Below the pieces are notes generated by a model that was not told the origin of the DNA, made no database searches, and saw only the letters and a list, made by a program, of their open reading frames with translations. Of a stretch of DNA of 64,000 bases, positions 11,099 to 22,471 are shown piece after piece. A program made the translations under genes and the position numbers. Source of the DNA: Isoetes taiwanensis (taxonomy: Eukaryota > Streptophyta > Lycopodiopsida > Isoetales > Isoetaceae); the NCBI GenBank assembly GCA_021234155.1, contig JAJEKV010000033.1:3387454-3451453 (forward strand), in the 5' to 3' direction. Every line of letters begins with the position of its first letter. The first letter of the stretch is position 1.

Positions 11099-13065
11099 CT
11101 AAAGCCATAAGTTTTGGCCTCCTTTGCAACAAATGAAGCTACCACCTAGTGTTTGTCCTGGAAATCGATAGTAAAAGCAAGCATGCAGCTCAGGAGGAAA
11201 CCACTTGTTGCGTGGGATGCTTTCAGATGCCATGAACCATCGTACAGGGTCTGTAAAGGAAAGGGGAAGCAGCATTAGATGCTTTAACAACTCTTAAAAA
11301 AAAGGGAACAAACTTCAGCAATGCCGAAAGATGCATTACAGAAATGTGAATGCCACATATTTATTTGCTTGTTCCATTCCAGGGTGAGCTTAATTTAAAC
11401 AATTATCAAGAAGAAAACTAGAAAATTGATGGCGTGCAGGAAAAAGAAAAATTGATGGTCCACTTTTAGAAGGCTCTAATCATCAATTGTGCTTCTTCTA
11501 TCCGTCCATGCTACTGCTATATATGCTCCACTCCATCACATGCTACGCTTCCTGCAATTTCTTATTTCATAGTCCACTACTAGATATTGAGTAGCTCGCA
11601 TCTTAAGAGTTGTATTATATGCTTATGATATTTGCAGCACCTACAAATGAAAATTATTGAGGATTGTCAGTAGATTACAACACAACAATTCATATGAAGC
11701 AATCATAAATAATCAGTATAATCATAATAACCACATTGCATAGCATAGCAAATTAGAGAATTTGGATCTTTCAAGTCTCTTTCTTTCATTAGCAGCATTG
11801 TTAAGCGTGAAGGCTGCAAAGAAAAATGCACGGCCAGAGACTAATCAGGAAGTACGAATGGAAAAAAGTTACCTGGAGGTTGCAGATCACATTACACACT
11901 GGAGACCTTTGAATGAAATCTAATGTGTAAAAGCTAGCATTTCCTTCTGACCTTCTTTATTTGCAAGCTCCTACAACAAAAAAGAAGCAACCTTTTAGGA
12001 AGGAAAAAATTGGTTTAAAAAATGTTACCTAGAGGTTTGTTGTTTAAGACTCCTTTGCAGATCCGGTTACATATTAGAGCCCTTTGGAAGAAACCTAGTA
12101 TGTAAAACCCTAGCATTTCCTTCTAACCTCCTGTTATCTGCAAGCTACTATAGCAAATAAGAAGCAATGCTTTGGGAGGAAAATCTGTTTGATTCTTCTT
12201 TCTTTGCATGATGAGGAAATTTCTAAATCCCAAGATTAAATATGTGCATGGAACAAAATTGCCTGGAGGTTTGCCAGTTGGGGAGTCCTTTGCAGAGTTG
12301 GTTAGAGACTAGAGCCCTTTGGATGAAACCCAGTATGTAAAACCTAGCGTTTACTTCTGACCTCCTGAAGCAAACTTTTAGGAAGAAAAAATCTGTTTAG
12401 TTTTTTCTCCAGAACAATTACATCATGCAAAAACAAATTTAGCATAATCCAGAGTACATTACAAAAATTAAGCCCGCACGCCCTTAAACCTACAAGCATA
12501 CCAGATTATCTTGGAGAAATCCGCAAACCCGTTGCAGATTAGGCGTACCAGCAATAACCCAGCCAGCCTCTTGAATGGATGCGTCTCAAACAGAAACAGA
12601 TTAAGCATGCCAGATTATCTTGAGAGAAATCTCCAAAACTGAGCATAATCTAGATGCACCAGACCAAGTAAGAATTTTGAAAATATAAAGGATGCCTCCA
12701 GACTTACATATCGGGTCACGGAGACTGGAGCCCTTTTGCAACAAAAAATAAAAAGGATTGTCAGCATGAAAAACTTACCCCGAGGTTTGCCGATTGGGGA
12801 TCCCTTTGCAGATCCGGTTACAGCTGAAGCCCTTTAAAAAACCTAACATCTGCAACAGTTTTGCTCCCGCACATGCTATATCTTAAGCCATTATTCTACA
12901 CAACGGTATGATCTGATACAAAAAAATAACACACTCTAATCAAGAAATTTCATACATATATTTCACCTGCTAGTCGAAGATGTAAAAAACATGTACCCTA
13001 AGAGCTAAGTGCTTCCGTTCTCTAACATCGTCTCCTTTGTGAGCGGTTCTCCAAAGCTTCGACAT
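11099..13065 (-). CDS. Candidate multi-exon gene of unknown function
   Basis: Several signs point to a reverse-strand gene. An ATG at 13065 opens a short exon (MSKLWRTAHKGDDVRERKH) with a donor-like site near 12996. Downstream, repeated exon-like units carry good donor sites (CTCCAG|GTAACT, CTCTAG|GTAACA, GATAT|GTAAGT). A last exon at 11250-11099 follows a strong acceptor (TTTCCTTTACAG) and reads PVRWFMASESIPRNKWF through to a stop. I do not recognise the protein. The exon chain and frame are inferred; without transcripts the model is provisional, and it may be a decayed gene. Confidence 0.3.
11870..12860 (-). repeat. Tandemly repeated exon-like units
   Basis: At least four units (around 11875-11925, 12030-12100, 12265-12335 and 12783-12850) share a conserved core. 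Read on the reverse strand, each core gives a related peptide of the form F-[IF]-Q-R-A-L-x-x-N-x-[IL]-C-K-G, for example FIQRALVSNQLCKGLPNW and FLKGFSCNRICKGIPNR. Most are followed by a GT donor; one has GC instead. Two more divergent units lie at about 12490-12590 and 12700-12745. The flanking intron-like sequence is duplicated too. Confidence 0.6.
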
Positions 13066-13230
13066 TCTGGAAGGGAAAGAAAGCGCGGGATTAGGTTTAC
13101 AAATCACCGGAGAGGTAGCCGTAGGAAGAAAAAAAATCTTTTCTGAAAAAGCTTCCTCAAAAATAGCGGTGTTGAGAATTTAATTCTATCATTAATGAAT
13201 GGCGGATATCTTCCCCAAAAAATTCTATTT

Positions 13231-13326
13231 TTAGTGGAAACCCTTCCGGGGTTCTAATATGGAAACCCTTCCGGGGTTCAATGGAAATCCGGAAGGGTTT
13301 CCACATAAAACCCTGGAAGGGTTTCC
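13231..13326. repeat. Second GGAAACCCTTC motif cluster
   Basis: Two forward (GGAAACCCTTCCGGGGTTC) and two inverted (CCGGAAGGGTTTCCA, TGGAAGGGTTTCCA) copies of the motif from 9.0-9.5 kb sit within 96 bp and form a dyad arrangement. Confidence 0.85.
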
Positions 13327-13503
13327 ATTAATTTATTTAATAACCCCAATCGGGGGGAGATAGTGTGAGCGGTACACCTCAGGCGCGAAATCCCTAGTAC
13401 CGTAATGAACCGCACCTTTAAATTATTTTAAATTATGCCATTATTCTTCCAAAATTATAATGTAGAATAGGACTCCGTATTCTCAGGAGCGGCCCCCTGC
13501 ATT

Positions 13504-13944
13504 GTGCTTTCTTCTTCCAGAAATCCCGACCTATGGCCTGCCTTTGGCACTTGGCAATATATTCAAGGCATTGAGAAGAAGCGATTTCAAGCTTTCAAGC
13601 CGGAAGATTTCAAGCTTTCAAGCCATAAGCTTTCAAGATTTCAAGCCAGAAGAGCCATCTTGGCCTTTTCTCACATTCTGAACATAGTTTTGCACACGAA
13701 TTGCTTCCTGCTGCTTTTGCTCCGGCAAAGAAAGACTGTAGCTGCTCCATTGCTGCCGATTTCATTGAGCACATCCCACAAAAAATACTCTAAATCATTC
13801 CCTTGTTTCTGGAGGCTAGGTTTGAATGGGACCTTTCAAAACCCATCTTCTAAGCAAAAATTTGGGACCTCTTCACTCGATGCTAAACCAAACCGGAAGG
13901 TTGCATCATTTGGACAACACTTCCTGCCTGCAGACTGCGCTTGA
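13504..13944 (+). CDS. Unrecognised 146-codon ORF
   Basis: The open frame has no domain that I recognise. Its first third is built from short direct repeats of TTTCAAGC (about 13585-13650), which translate to repeated FK/FQ motifs. A hydrophobic patch (FLLLLLRQR) follows. The frame starts at a non-ATG codon next to an acceptor-like TTCTTCCAG, so it could be an exon. Composition alone could explain the open frame. Confidence 0.15.
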   Translation: MLSSSRNPDLWPAFGTWQYIQGIEKKRFQAFKPEDFKLSSHKLSRFQARRAILAFSHILNIVLHTNCFLLLLLRQRKTVAAPLLPISLSTSHKKYSKSFPCFWRLGLNGTFQNPSSKQKFGTSSLDAKPNRKVASFGQHFLPADCA

Positions 13945-14030
13945 AGGTCGGCTATGGCGGCTTCTAAAACTTCTATAAGCTACGTGACATAATCAGATAG
14001 GTGGAAATTTAAAGGTGTCGTTCATTACAT

Positions 14031-14177
14031 ACTGTAATTGCCATGAGTCGGACATTCCGCCTGTAGAGGGTCCGGCAGTGCCGCCAAACTCGGCCGCCGC
14101 TCATGCCCCGCCTCGTTTGGCGGGGCCGCCGGAGCCCTTTACAGGGCGGAATGCCCCTCCTCATGGCAATTATCTAG
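14031..14177. repeat. Near-perfect ~60-bp-stem hairpin (MITE or small-RNA precursor candidate)
   Basis: The left arm (TAATTGCCATGAG, ATTCCGCC, AGGGTCCGGC, GCCGCCAAAC in order) is matched by the right arm in reverse complement (GTTTGGCGGGG, GCCGGAGCCCT, GGCGGAATG, CTCATGGCAATTA). A GC-rich loop of about 25 bp separates them. A few bulges are present. From 14220 to 15015 the DNA is AT-rich with no gene recognised. Confidence 0.8.
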
Positions 14178-15020
14178 TACTTTATCAAGCTCACTTGATT
14201 TTGCATATAATCCAATGAGTATTTGCCAGATTTTGCACAAAAACCGTGAAATTCATACCGTACTTTTTTGCCATCACGCAAAAACTTGAACAGGAAAATA
14301 AAGATTACAACTAGAATTTAAGGAGCTTAATCCTCTGTTTTTTGAAGCGTGGCATACACGTTGCAGTCATATATGTCTTATTCACGTGCATAAAATTTTC
14401 AGCAATTTTAGAGTGTTCTTGTTGGGGCCATATAGGATGATTATTTATGCGGATAAATTTAAAACTCTTAGATGAAAGTAATTTTCAATTCATGGCCCGA
14501 AAAATTAAGTCGATCCCCTTGTGGTTTCTAGAGGCTAATGCCATTCTACCTGTTCTTTTTTCCTTGATTTTGCTCGTCATTCATTGCAATTAGATCGTTG
14601 TTTAAGCACTTCTGTAGGTCAAAAGGTCATTATATATTTCCAGTTTGTGGTTATCAACGTAATTGACAAAGAGTTACCAGTGATTTGGTTATAGCACGAG
14701 GGCTACAAGCATTTTCATGCATTTTTATAGTTGATCTTGTGAGGTTTTGTCTATCTAGTATGCAAGAATTGGAGAGGTACAATTTTCTTGGTAATTTAAG
14801 AAGCTTCATTCCACAACCCATTTTTCATGTTTATTTTCCTTCTACGCATTTGTGCTTAGGTAAACTCTGATTTGTTAGATTGATTGGAATAAAAGGCATC
14901 CACAGAATAGTACTTGAATTTGGTTAGTAGTTTTTTTTTTTCCTTTCTGGCATCTTTCAAACTAGCCTGGTCTGCTAAGCCATTGGCCGGAATAACATTT
15001 ATAAGCTAAATATAGGATAG

Positions 15021-15600
15021 TGTTTGGGGTCTGGGTTCGGGAACTCCTGCAAGACAGCCCTCTGTGAGGACCCTTGGATCTAATAGGAGAATCCGGGGAC
15101 TATGTCACGCGGGATTTGCAAGAAAACAAAGGAAAGGGAAAAGAAAACAAAGAACAATGAGACAACAATGATAAGCTTCCTTGATATCAATGATGATGAT
15201 ACATGAGCTCTCGCAACCGAGAGAAAACTGAAGTGAGACAAGACTCAAAACTCATCTAAAACTCATGTGCTAGCTCTACTCATATATATAGTACAATGGC
15301 CTTTGGCCCAATATAGATACTCCGACCGTGATTTCGGTGCCGACTCGGAAGGAGGCCCGACAGGAATCTTTGGCGGTGCCTCTTGAAAAGCCTAAAATCA
15401 CGCCGACGCCGAAGGCGGTGTGGGCCATCACTTGTCCGGCGCCGCCTCTTGTTGACGCCAGGCGTGGTCTTTGTCTGCGTGGTCTGCTTGGTCTTCTGCT
15501 GAGCCTTTGACGACTGACCCGCGCCTGATTGTGGATCCTTGCTCTTGACTTGGTCCGTCAGATGCATGAATAGTCCCGTACGGGAGGCACAGGACTAACA
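15021..15600 (-). repeat. Gypsy LTR (element 3' end)
   Basis: This 580-bp LTR starts TGTTTGGGGTCTGG and ends GGACTAACA on the plus strand. It contains a TATATATAG segment near 15285. It is highly similar to 25379-25962, apart from differences concentrated at both ends. Confidence 0.93.
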
Positions 15601-15616
15601 CTCCCCACCAAACGAC
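15601..15616 (-). other. Gypsy polypurine tract
   Basis: CTCCCCACCAAACGAC directly abuts the left LTR. On the minus strand this is a purine-rich tract immediately 5' of the 3' LTR, the plus-strand primer position. Confidence 0.7.
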
Positions 15617-16000
15617 ACTCACCAAGGAAAGGAGGAAGTGCTTCGAGGGCGGAAACCAAAGAAAGCGAAAGTGATCCTCACTGGGGAATGAGGGGGCACC
15701 ATTGTGATAATTGCCAATGAGGTCCCGGGCGTGTTTGAAGTGCGTCGAGTGTTGAGCCCAAGAGCGGGATCGCATCAATGAGGAAGTGAGAGCACCATGT
15801 CTTCTAGGGCGCATGCGTCCGGGAACAAACCGGGCATTCCATGAGAAGGCGGTGTCCGAGACCAAGGCACTGACGCTGGCATTCAGGTTGCAGTAAAAGA
15901 TTGGACGTTGCCGATTTAAAGAGCTTACCAAGATGCATCGGAGAGCAGCACAGAAACCAGCTTGACGGTGGACTGAAGGGTCTGGTGAGGTGGCGGCATT

Positions 16001-18827
16001 CTACAAGAAGATATCTAGGCCATGAATAGCATCAGCAGGCCGTTGCCAACCACGCTCATTAGCAATATAGAGCCAATTCTCAGTAGTGTCCAAGGTGGCA
16101 TTATCCTCCCAATCTGAGCGTCTGACAAATCGGGGATCCCACCGGAGATCCGTCGAGATCTGAGGCGGAGTCGACCCAGCGTGGCCATCCAGGACCTTTG
16201 TCCAAAAAGGAAGACGCCAGTCAGAAGAGAGGAACCGTGGGCGTGGAGGGACTCCTAAGGAAGCATAGGGAGAGGGAAGCATGCCCGTGTGCGTGGGTTG
16301 CAGAGCCATGTCCCTGAATGCGCTAACAAGATTCTGATCAAGAGCCCGACACCAATGGTCCCACTCTGAAGTAGAGAGTAATTGATAAACATGAGGATTT
16401 ACCCAACCCGTGGGGATGGTCTTGCTTTCTAGAAGGCCACGGAGTTGATTGTAGCCTCCCAAGTGCTGCATATAAATTTGGGTGAACTCAAGATCGTCAG
16501 GATGCGCCAAATTTTTGTTTACCTGTTCCAATGTTTCAGCTTGCCACAGAGGTAAGTACTGAGTAAGTTCAGGCATGTACTCCTGTTCAAAAGTCTGAGA
16601 CTGAGCAGGATCCTTGAAATATTGGTTGGTAGATGATAACAACCAAGCAGCATTGGAGTTGCCTCGAAAAACACAATGGGCCTCATCTCAGAATTTATCA
16701 TGGAGATCTGCCAGGTAGAAGTCATGAAAAACATAAGCCATGGGCTGAACAACACGAAAAATGACCAATTCGGGATCTTCAGAAGTGAGCTGATCAAAGA
16801 CTAAGAGTGCACAAAATAAACCCTTGTCTTCTATAGAAAGATCCGGCCAGATCCGAAGGAAGTCCGCACTTTTGAGTGGCTGTTGATGAACATTGCCATT
16901 GGCCGCGTACCACTTCAAAAGGAAAAGGTGCCGTCGGGCCACCACATAGTCAAGATAGCTGGAAGGAGTAGAGAAGTCCACAGGAATATTGGTAGCAATG
17001 TCAATATACCCTCCTGTTTGTTTTGGGCTTCTTCAGCAGATTGAACGGCTTGCTGGAGCTGATGTTCCAGGTCACGGATCCTGTTCTCCTTTTCTAATAG
17101 AAGACGTGACTGATCACGGACCCGTTTAATAGGAAGCGTGGCATGTGAAGAAGATTGCCCTGGAGTTTGGAGTTGAAGCATGGCAATCTGAGCGTCATCA
17201 ATGACCTTTTGTTTCTGAGCCTCCGAAAGCTGAGTCTGGAGGGACGTTAACTGATTTGTCAGCGTGGAAAGCTGAGCTTCAAGGGAGGTGAGTCGAGCGT
17301 CACGCTCAGTGAGGTCTTGAACTTGAGTGCGGTAATTGTGAGAAAGCTCCGAATACAAGGTGTCTAGCTTAGCAATGTCTTTCTCCTTGTCATCCAGGAG
17401 GGCATCTTTTGACTTGTTCTGTTCCAACAAGTCCTGAATTGTGGTTTGGAGCTGAGCCTTCTGATCTTCAAGTAGGCTTGTCTGATCCTGAGCACTTTTG
17501 AGATCTACACGGGCCTGTAATAGAGCCGCGTGCTTTTCGTGAAGTTGGGCCTCCAAAGTTTGAACTTGTGGAGTTGCAGCTTGAAGGTCTCTTTGAACGG
17601 CATCGGAAGCCTCCAGGGATGCCTGAACACCATTCATGAGAGCCTCCTGGGATGCGTGTAGCTGCATGGCAGCGGCTTGAACATCCTGCTGGAATTGGTA
17701 CAGGAGCTGTCGAGGATGTGGAGGTGCAGGGCCCTGTTGCTGCCTTGTCTGAGAGTGTTGAGAGGCATGACGGGAACTGGAAGGCGTGGCTTCAGTGGAG
17801 GAAGAGGAGACAGTGACATGCGTGGTCTGGTGTTGAATATTACCGTGGGAAGTCCGGGCGCGGAAGGTACGTACTGTTGGGTTTGACGCTGGGAATGCAG
17901 AGAGCGCTGAGTGGAGGTATGGGAAGTGGAAGGGCTCTCAAGAACATGAAGATAATGACGGATGAGGGCCTGAAGATGGCCACCCACCAAACTTCGCCAG
18001 AGACAGAGGAGGGGTAGCCCGAATGCGGTCGACTTTTGAAGAAGGGCAGAGAACAACAACCGTGGCCAATCAATATGGAGATTGGAGTGGATGGCGTTGA
18101 TGACCATATTATAAAACGGCTTATTGATATGGGTGTTCTTGATGGAATACCCAGCAATTTTGCGCCACGTAAACTTCACAAAAGTGTCATGTGGCTTGGC
18201 AATATTTGTGAGGCGATGCCGGTTGGCTTGATAGCGTGAGCACCAAATCGAAAGTGACGCCCATGTCCCGTGAAGCAGCCCAAGAGACGTAAGTTTTTTT
18301 GCAAAGGAATACTGGAATACCTCGTAAATCAAATGCCGAGGGCATGCACCATTCCTGGCCCGACTCCGGCACCAAGAAGGGCCTCGCAAAGGTGGGCCGA
18401 GAAAGACATAGACGAGAAAAAAAGAGTTGCATCCCTTGGAGCGAAGCTTGAAGTGTAGGAAGTTTGGGGCAGCCATGGCAAAGAGCGCCGGAACGAAGGA
18501 ACTGGCCGGGAGAAGGCGGAGAGCAGAGAAATCAAGACTAAGGCGCAGATAGATTAAAAAGGTTTTAGGGCGTGCAAGTGTAGGTGAAGGGGCATGATGA
18601 GGGCAAACTTGCAACCATTGATGATGCCGTGGGCTATGATGTGAAGTAGGCGCATTGAGAGGCAAAATTTTGGCTAGGTCCCCAAACAAGAAAGGGAGAA
18701 GCAATGAACGGCATGGCGAGACGTAAGGGAATGATCCGATGTGACAGGCAAAAGGACACACATTAATGTTCGACGGGCGAAAAGAAGGAATGTCATTTAA
18801 TGCTGGCAACTCTCGGCGGCATATCAT
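16001..18827 (-). pseudogene. Extra ORF region downstream of gypsy integrase, with long coiled coil
   Basis: About 2.8 kb of reverse-strand coding sequence lies between integrase and the 3' LTR. Reading 5' to 3' it comprises frames 18827-17634, 17667-16915, 16981-16688 and 16642-16001, joined by frameshifts. The first contains FVKFTWRKIAGYSI followed by a Ser/Pro/Thr-rich segment. The second is a heptad-rich coiled coil of about 200 residues (LEAQLHEKHAALLQ, LSTLTNQLTSLQTQL). The last parts have tryptophan-rich motifs (DWRLPFWTKVLDG, WEDNATLDTTENWLY). This is the position of env-like or aORF genes in some plant gypsy lineages, but I see no convincing signal peptide and recognise no family. 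Function unknown. Confidence 0.55.
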
Positions 18828-19422
18828 TAAAACGAAGGTGTCAAGGTACCATGGCTAGATATGCGGGGGAGAAAAGATTCCCATTTAGTAACAAATTTTG
18901 CATTGCAAAACCACGCTGGCATAATTTTTCTGATTGGTCCACGTCGGCAGGGAAGTCCTCGATTGGCTATATAAGGCGAACAGAAGCGAAGCGGAGACAC
19001 CCGATGGCGCCAAGATGTCTGGCTGTTTGGATTGCACGACAAAGTGCACTATGCCGTCTAACCGCCGGAGTGGATCACTTGTAAAATGGATCGCACGGAC
19101 CTCTGGCGATTGCCACAATCATGGCATTGCCATGGCGGGTGGTGTGCCGGCATGGCTGAGCATGCCGATCCCCATACCAACGGGATGGAGGTGATTCTCG
19201 CACTGACCCGCGCTGGGACCCCGAAAGGTAATTACTACCACATCCTGGCGTATCACCTCACGCCAGAACCCGAGTAGAGGGTTTTTCTTCTTAGGATTTA
19301 GTAGATAGGGCGCGCAGCCCGTTTTTGTAAATAGGGCTCTGCCCATAGCGGAAATAGATGGGCTCTGCCCACATTTTGTAAAAATTCCACCCATATAATA
19401 TAAATATGCCGCCCATTAGTCA
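18828..19422. other. Gypsy internal spacer
   Basis: This is about 600 bp between the extra ORF region and the integrase C-terminus. Overlapping short frames in both strands show no domain. A TATATAATATAAATAT stretch near 19395 could serve as a promoter for the downstream ORF, but this is only a suggestion. Confidence 0.4.
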
Positions 19423-20524
19423 CTATCTGTTGTGTCTTTGTGCGAACAAAGACATCGTGGTATGATTGTCACTTTCTGTTGTATGAAATTGTTTGAGGCG
19501 AAAGCCATTAACTAGTGTAGGTAATGGAGTTCCATCTAATTCAGCCAGCTTGAAAACACTGGGTTGCACCACTTGAACAATTTGATAAGGGCCAAGCCAG
19601 CGAAACTTTAACTTGCCCAGAAAATTTTTGTAACGAGAATCATAAAGAAGAACCAAATCGCCTTCTTTGAATGTTTTTGTCTTAAGTCTTTTGTCATGCA
19701 ATGATTTCTGCAACCGTTGTCCATGAAGAACACGAATATACGCATCACGCCTAAGTTCATCCAACTGTTCCAATTGATAAACCCTTTCTTTGAGTGCAGC
19801 AGGCGGATTATGGGTTGTAGCTAGTTGAAAACGGAGAGTTGGAAGAATGTATTCAAAGGGCATTAGAGCTTCTTGACCATAAACCAATTTGAAAGGAGTG
19901 TGACCAGTAGCTATTTTGAAACAAGTATTGTAGATTAGTAGGAAGCTTGTTTTGCCAGTCAGTGCGAGAAGCGTCACAAATTTTCTTGAGAATTGTGACC
20001 AGAGTTTTGTTGGTGCTTTCAGCCAAACCGTTCCCTTGAGGATAGTAAAGTGTGCTCTTGTGATGACGGATCAGTAGATAATCCGTTAGCTCCTTTATGG
20101 TATGATTGATAAAATGGACACCTCGATCACTGACCAGCTCCGTGGGGCAGCCAAAACGCGTGATGATTTGCTGATAGATGACCTTGGCCGTGCTTGCCGC
20201 AGTTGTTGTGCGGAAGTGCGCAAGCTTCCACCCCATTTGGTAGCGTGAGTCGGTGAGAACTGTATATAGCGACGCACGGGTGTGCCGCCGCAGAGGATCA
20301 ATGGGTCCCACAAAATCCATCTCCCATTTGCTGAAAGGAAGTGGCGTGGCGACCGGCGTCAATGAAAGAGCGTCACGGGCCGTGGGCCTTCCCACACGCT
20401 GACAAACATCACACGTGCGGGCATGGGCGTGAGCGCCTTTGAAGAGCTGGCCAAAAATAACCGCAAGAAGGATTTTTGCGGCCGTGGTGTCACCATGAAA
20501 ATGACCACCACCCCATCCCTTCAT
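19423..20524 (-). pseudogene. Gypsy integrase
   Basis: Two reverse frames (20524-19853 and 19977-19423) together encode the integrase. The zinc-binding end shows CDVCQRVGR. The DDE core shows WEMDFVGPID, then LVSDRGVHFI and PQGNGLAESTNKTL, which supply the Asp, Asp and Glu positions. The C-terminal part has FKEGDLVLLYDSR and RWLGPYQIV, the GPY/F module typical of Ty3/gypsy. A frameshift near 19950 splits the frame. No chromodomain follows. Confidence 0.85.
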
Positions 20525-21024
20525 GGGCTTCTGACAATATCCGGGACCTCATGAGGGAGAACACAACGTCGAAGGACGGTGATCCTTGCCCTTTTGTAAA
20601 GATGGCCCGCAACCATGGTGTAGTCATGGACCTCGCGGAGAAATTGGTGTCGACGGGATTGACGCTTGGTCGGAGAGAGCGCGGGCGCCCCTCCGGGTGG
20701 AAGAGCCTGTGAGGAGATATCGCTGAAAGTTGTGGAACCAATGTGGCGCTGCCGTGACCGTAAAGAGTTGAGAGCCGTGAAAGGCGCCCGAGACTCCCCG
20801 TGGAGGGATCATCCGTTTGGATGCGGAAAGATAATCCGACAACATGAGATTTGCCCGCTTTGTGAACAATTTCAAAAGGTGCAAATTTTGCGAGTAAGGA
20901 GAACCTAACGAGCAATGCGCCCGTGGGCGGATTTGTTGATCAAATAAAGGAGTGCTTGGTGGTCAACAAAGAATTTGATCCGACCGCCTAAAAAGATAGT
21001 GACGGAAGCGTTGGACACAAAAAA

Positions 21025-22369
21025 TTAAACCCAAGGCTTCACGCCTGTGGCAGAGAAGGCGCCCGCCAGATTGAGTTTTTCACGGCATATCGGTTTGGTT
21101 TGTCGAAGGCGATCATATTCTTGAGAAAGAACAGCCCAATAGCTAACGCCGGAGACATCTACATGGACGTGAAAGGGCTTGTCCCATTGAGGAGGAACAA
21201 GAACCGGCCCCGAGTAAGTAAAAGCTTCAACTGTTGAAAGCAAAGATCCGCCCGGGAATTCCAAGCCCGTGGATTCATCACCCGTGAGTTTATGAATGGG
21301 ATCTGCAATGGCTGCAAGTCCAGGAATGAAGGTGGAGTAATAATTTACCTTACCCAGGAAAGAGCGTGTCTCCTTGATATTGGCTGGTGCTTGAGCCTTG
21401 AGCACACAACTGATTTTGGCAGGATCCGTGGTGATACGTGTCCTAACAGAACACCTGAAGTGACGCAAAAGGTGCATTTCTCGGGATTGAGACTAATGCC
21501 GGACTCATCACATTTCTGAAAGACGAGTTGCAATGGTCAGCCATGGAACTGTAGGCAGAGAAGTCATCTTGAAAAATTTGCCAGAAGGGATTTTCCTTCA
21601 TAAAATCATGAAAAACTGAGAGCATTATGCGTTGAAACGTTGATGGAGAGTTTGATAATCCAAAAGGTACCACCTTGTAGGCAAAAGTGCCCCACGGGGT
21701 GGTGAAAGTTGTCTTGAGTTGATCAGATTCTTTGATTGAGATCTGATTATAGCCAGAAAAACCATCCATGAAGGAGTACATCTCATGTCCAGCGACCTCT
21801 TCCAGAACCTGGTATGTGAAGGGAAGTGAAAAATGATCACGCCCGTGGCCCGATTTAGTTTCCCAGAGTCCACGCAAAACACGGATCTTTCCATTGTGTT
21901 TGAGTGCAATGACAATGGGGCTCACCCATTCGTAATGTTTGACCTCATAGATCAAAACCTGCAGCAAGGAGTTTGTCAATTTCTGCCTTGACGCGATCAC
22001 GGTAATTGGGGTTGAGCCGGTACTGTCGTTGCTATACTGGACGTGCATCGGATTTGGTAGGAATGGTGAGTTCCCCCAAGGTTTTGTTGATCCCCCGAAG
22101 GTCTCTGTAGCTCCAGGCGAAAATGTGTTTGAACTTTTTGAAGAGCGTGACGGCCCTGTTACGATAGGGTGTCGGAAGATTGCGCAAAGAATGCGACACA
22201 GCCGATTGTTGCCCACGTCCACAATCTCGACTTCAGGAGTTTGAATATGTGGGATGACTTCCGTGTCTTTGACAATATGAGCAGGAGGTTGAAGCATGAC
22301 AGGATGAGTGGCGCTCTGCGTGGTGAAAAAGAGAGGTTGCTGATTGTCATCAAGCAAAGGTTGCTTCAT
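21025..22369 (-). pseudogene. Gypsy reverse transcriptase and RNase H
   Basis: The RT frame 22369-21443 shows the Ty3/gypsy series EWVSPIVIALKHNGKIRV, YSFMDGFSGYNQI, TPWGTFAYKVVPFGLSNSP and FQDDFSAYS, the catalytic YxDD box with Phe for Tyr. The next frame, 21477-21025, carries the connection and RNase H start (RSFLGKVNYYSTFIPGLA, FHVHVDVSG). Frames shift near 21480 and again after 21025, and the RNase H/integrase linker at 20490-20915 is further broken. It is a non-functional polyprotein segment in this copy. Confidence 0.87.
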
Positions 22370-22471
22370 GACAGCGTGTACATCAACATGATCCGGAGGA
22401 AGTTTCGCAGATCCGAAAAGTGATCAACACGTTGGATGCATTGCAAGGAGCCGTAGGGTCAAGCAAGGCAG

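Noticed and set aside
18827-20915. Forward-strand ORFs within the gypsy element as host genes
   Set aside because: They are shadows of the reverse-strand integrase and extra ORF coding and have no recognisable domains.
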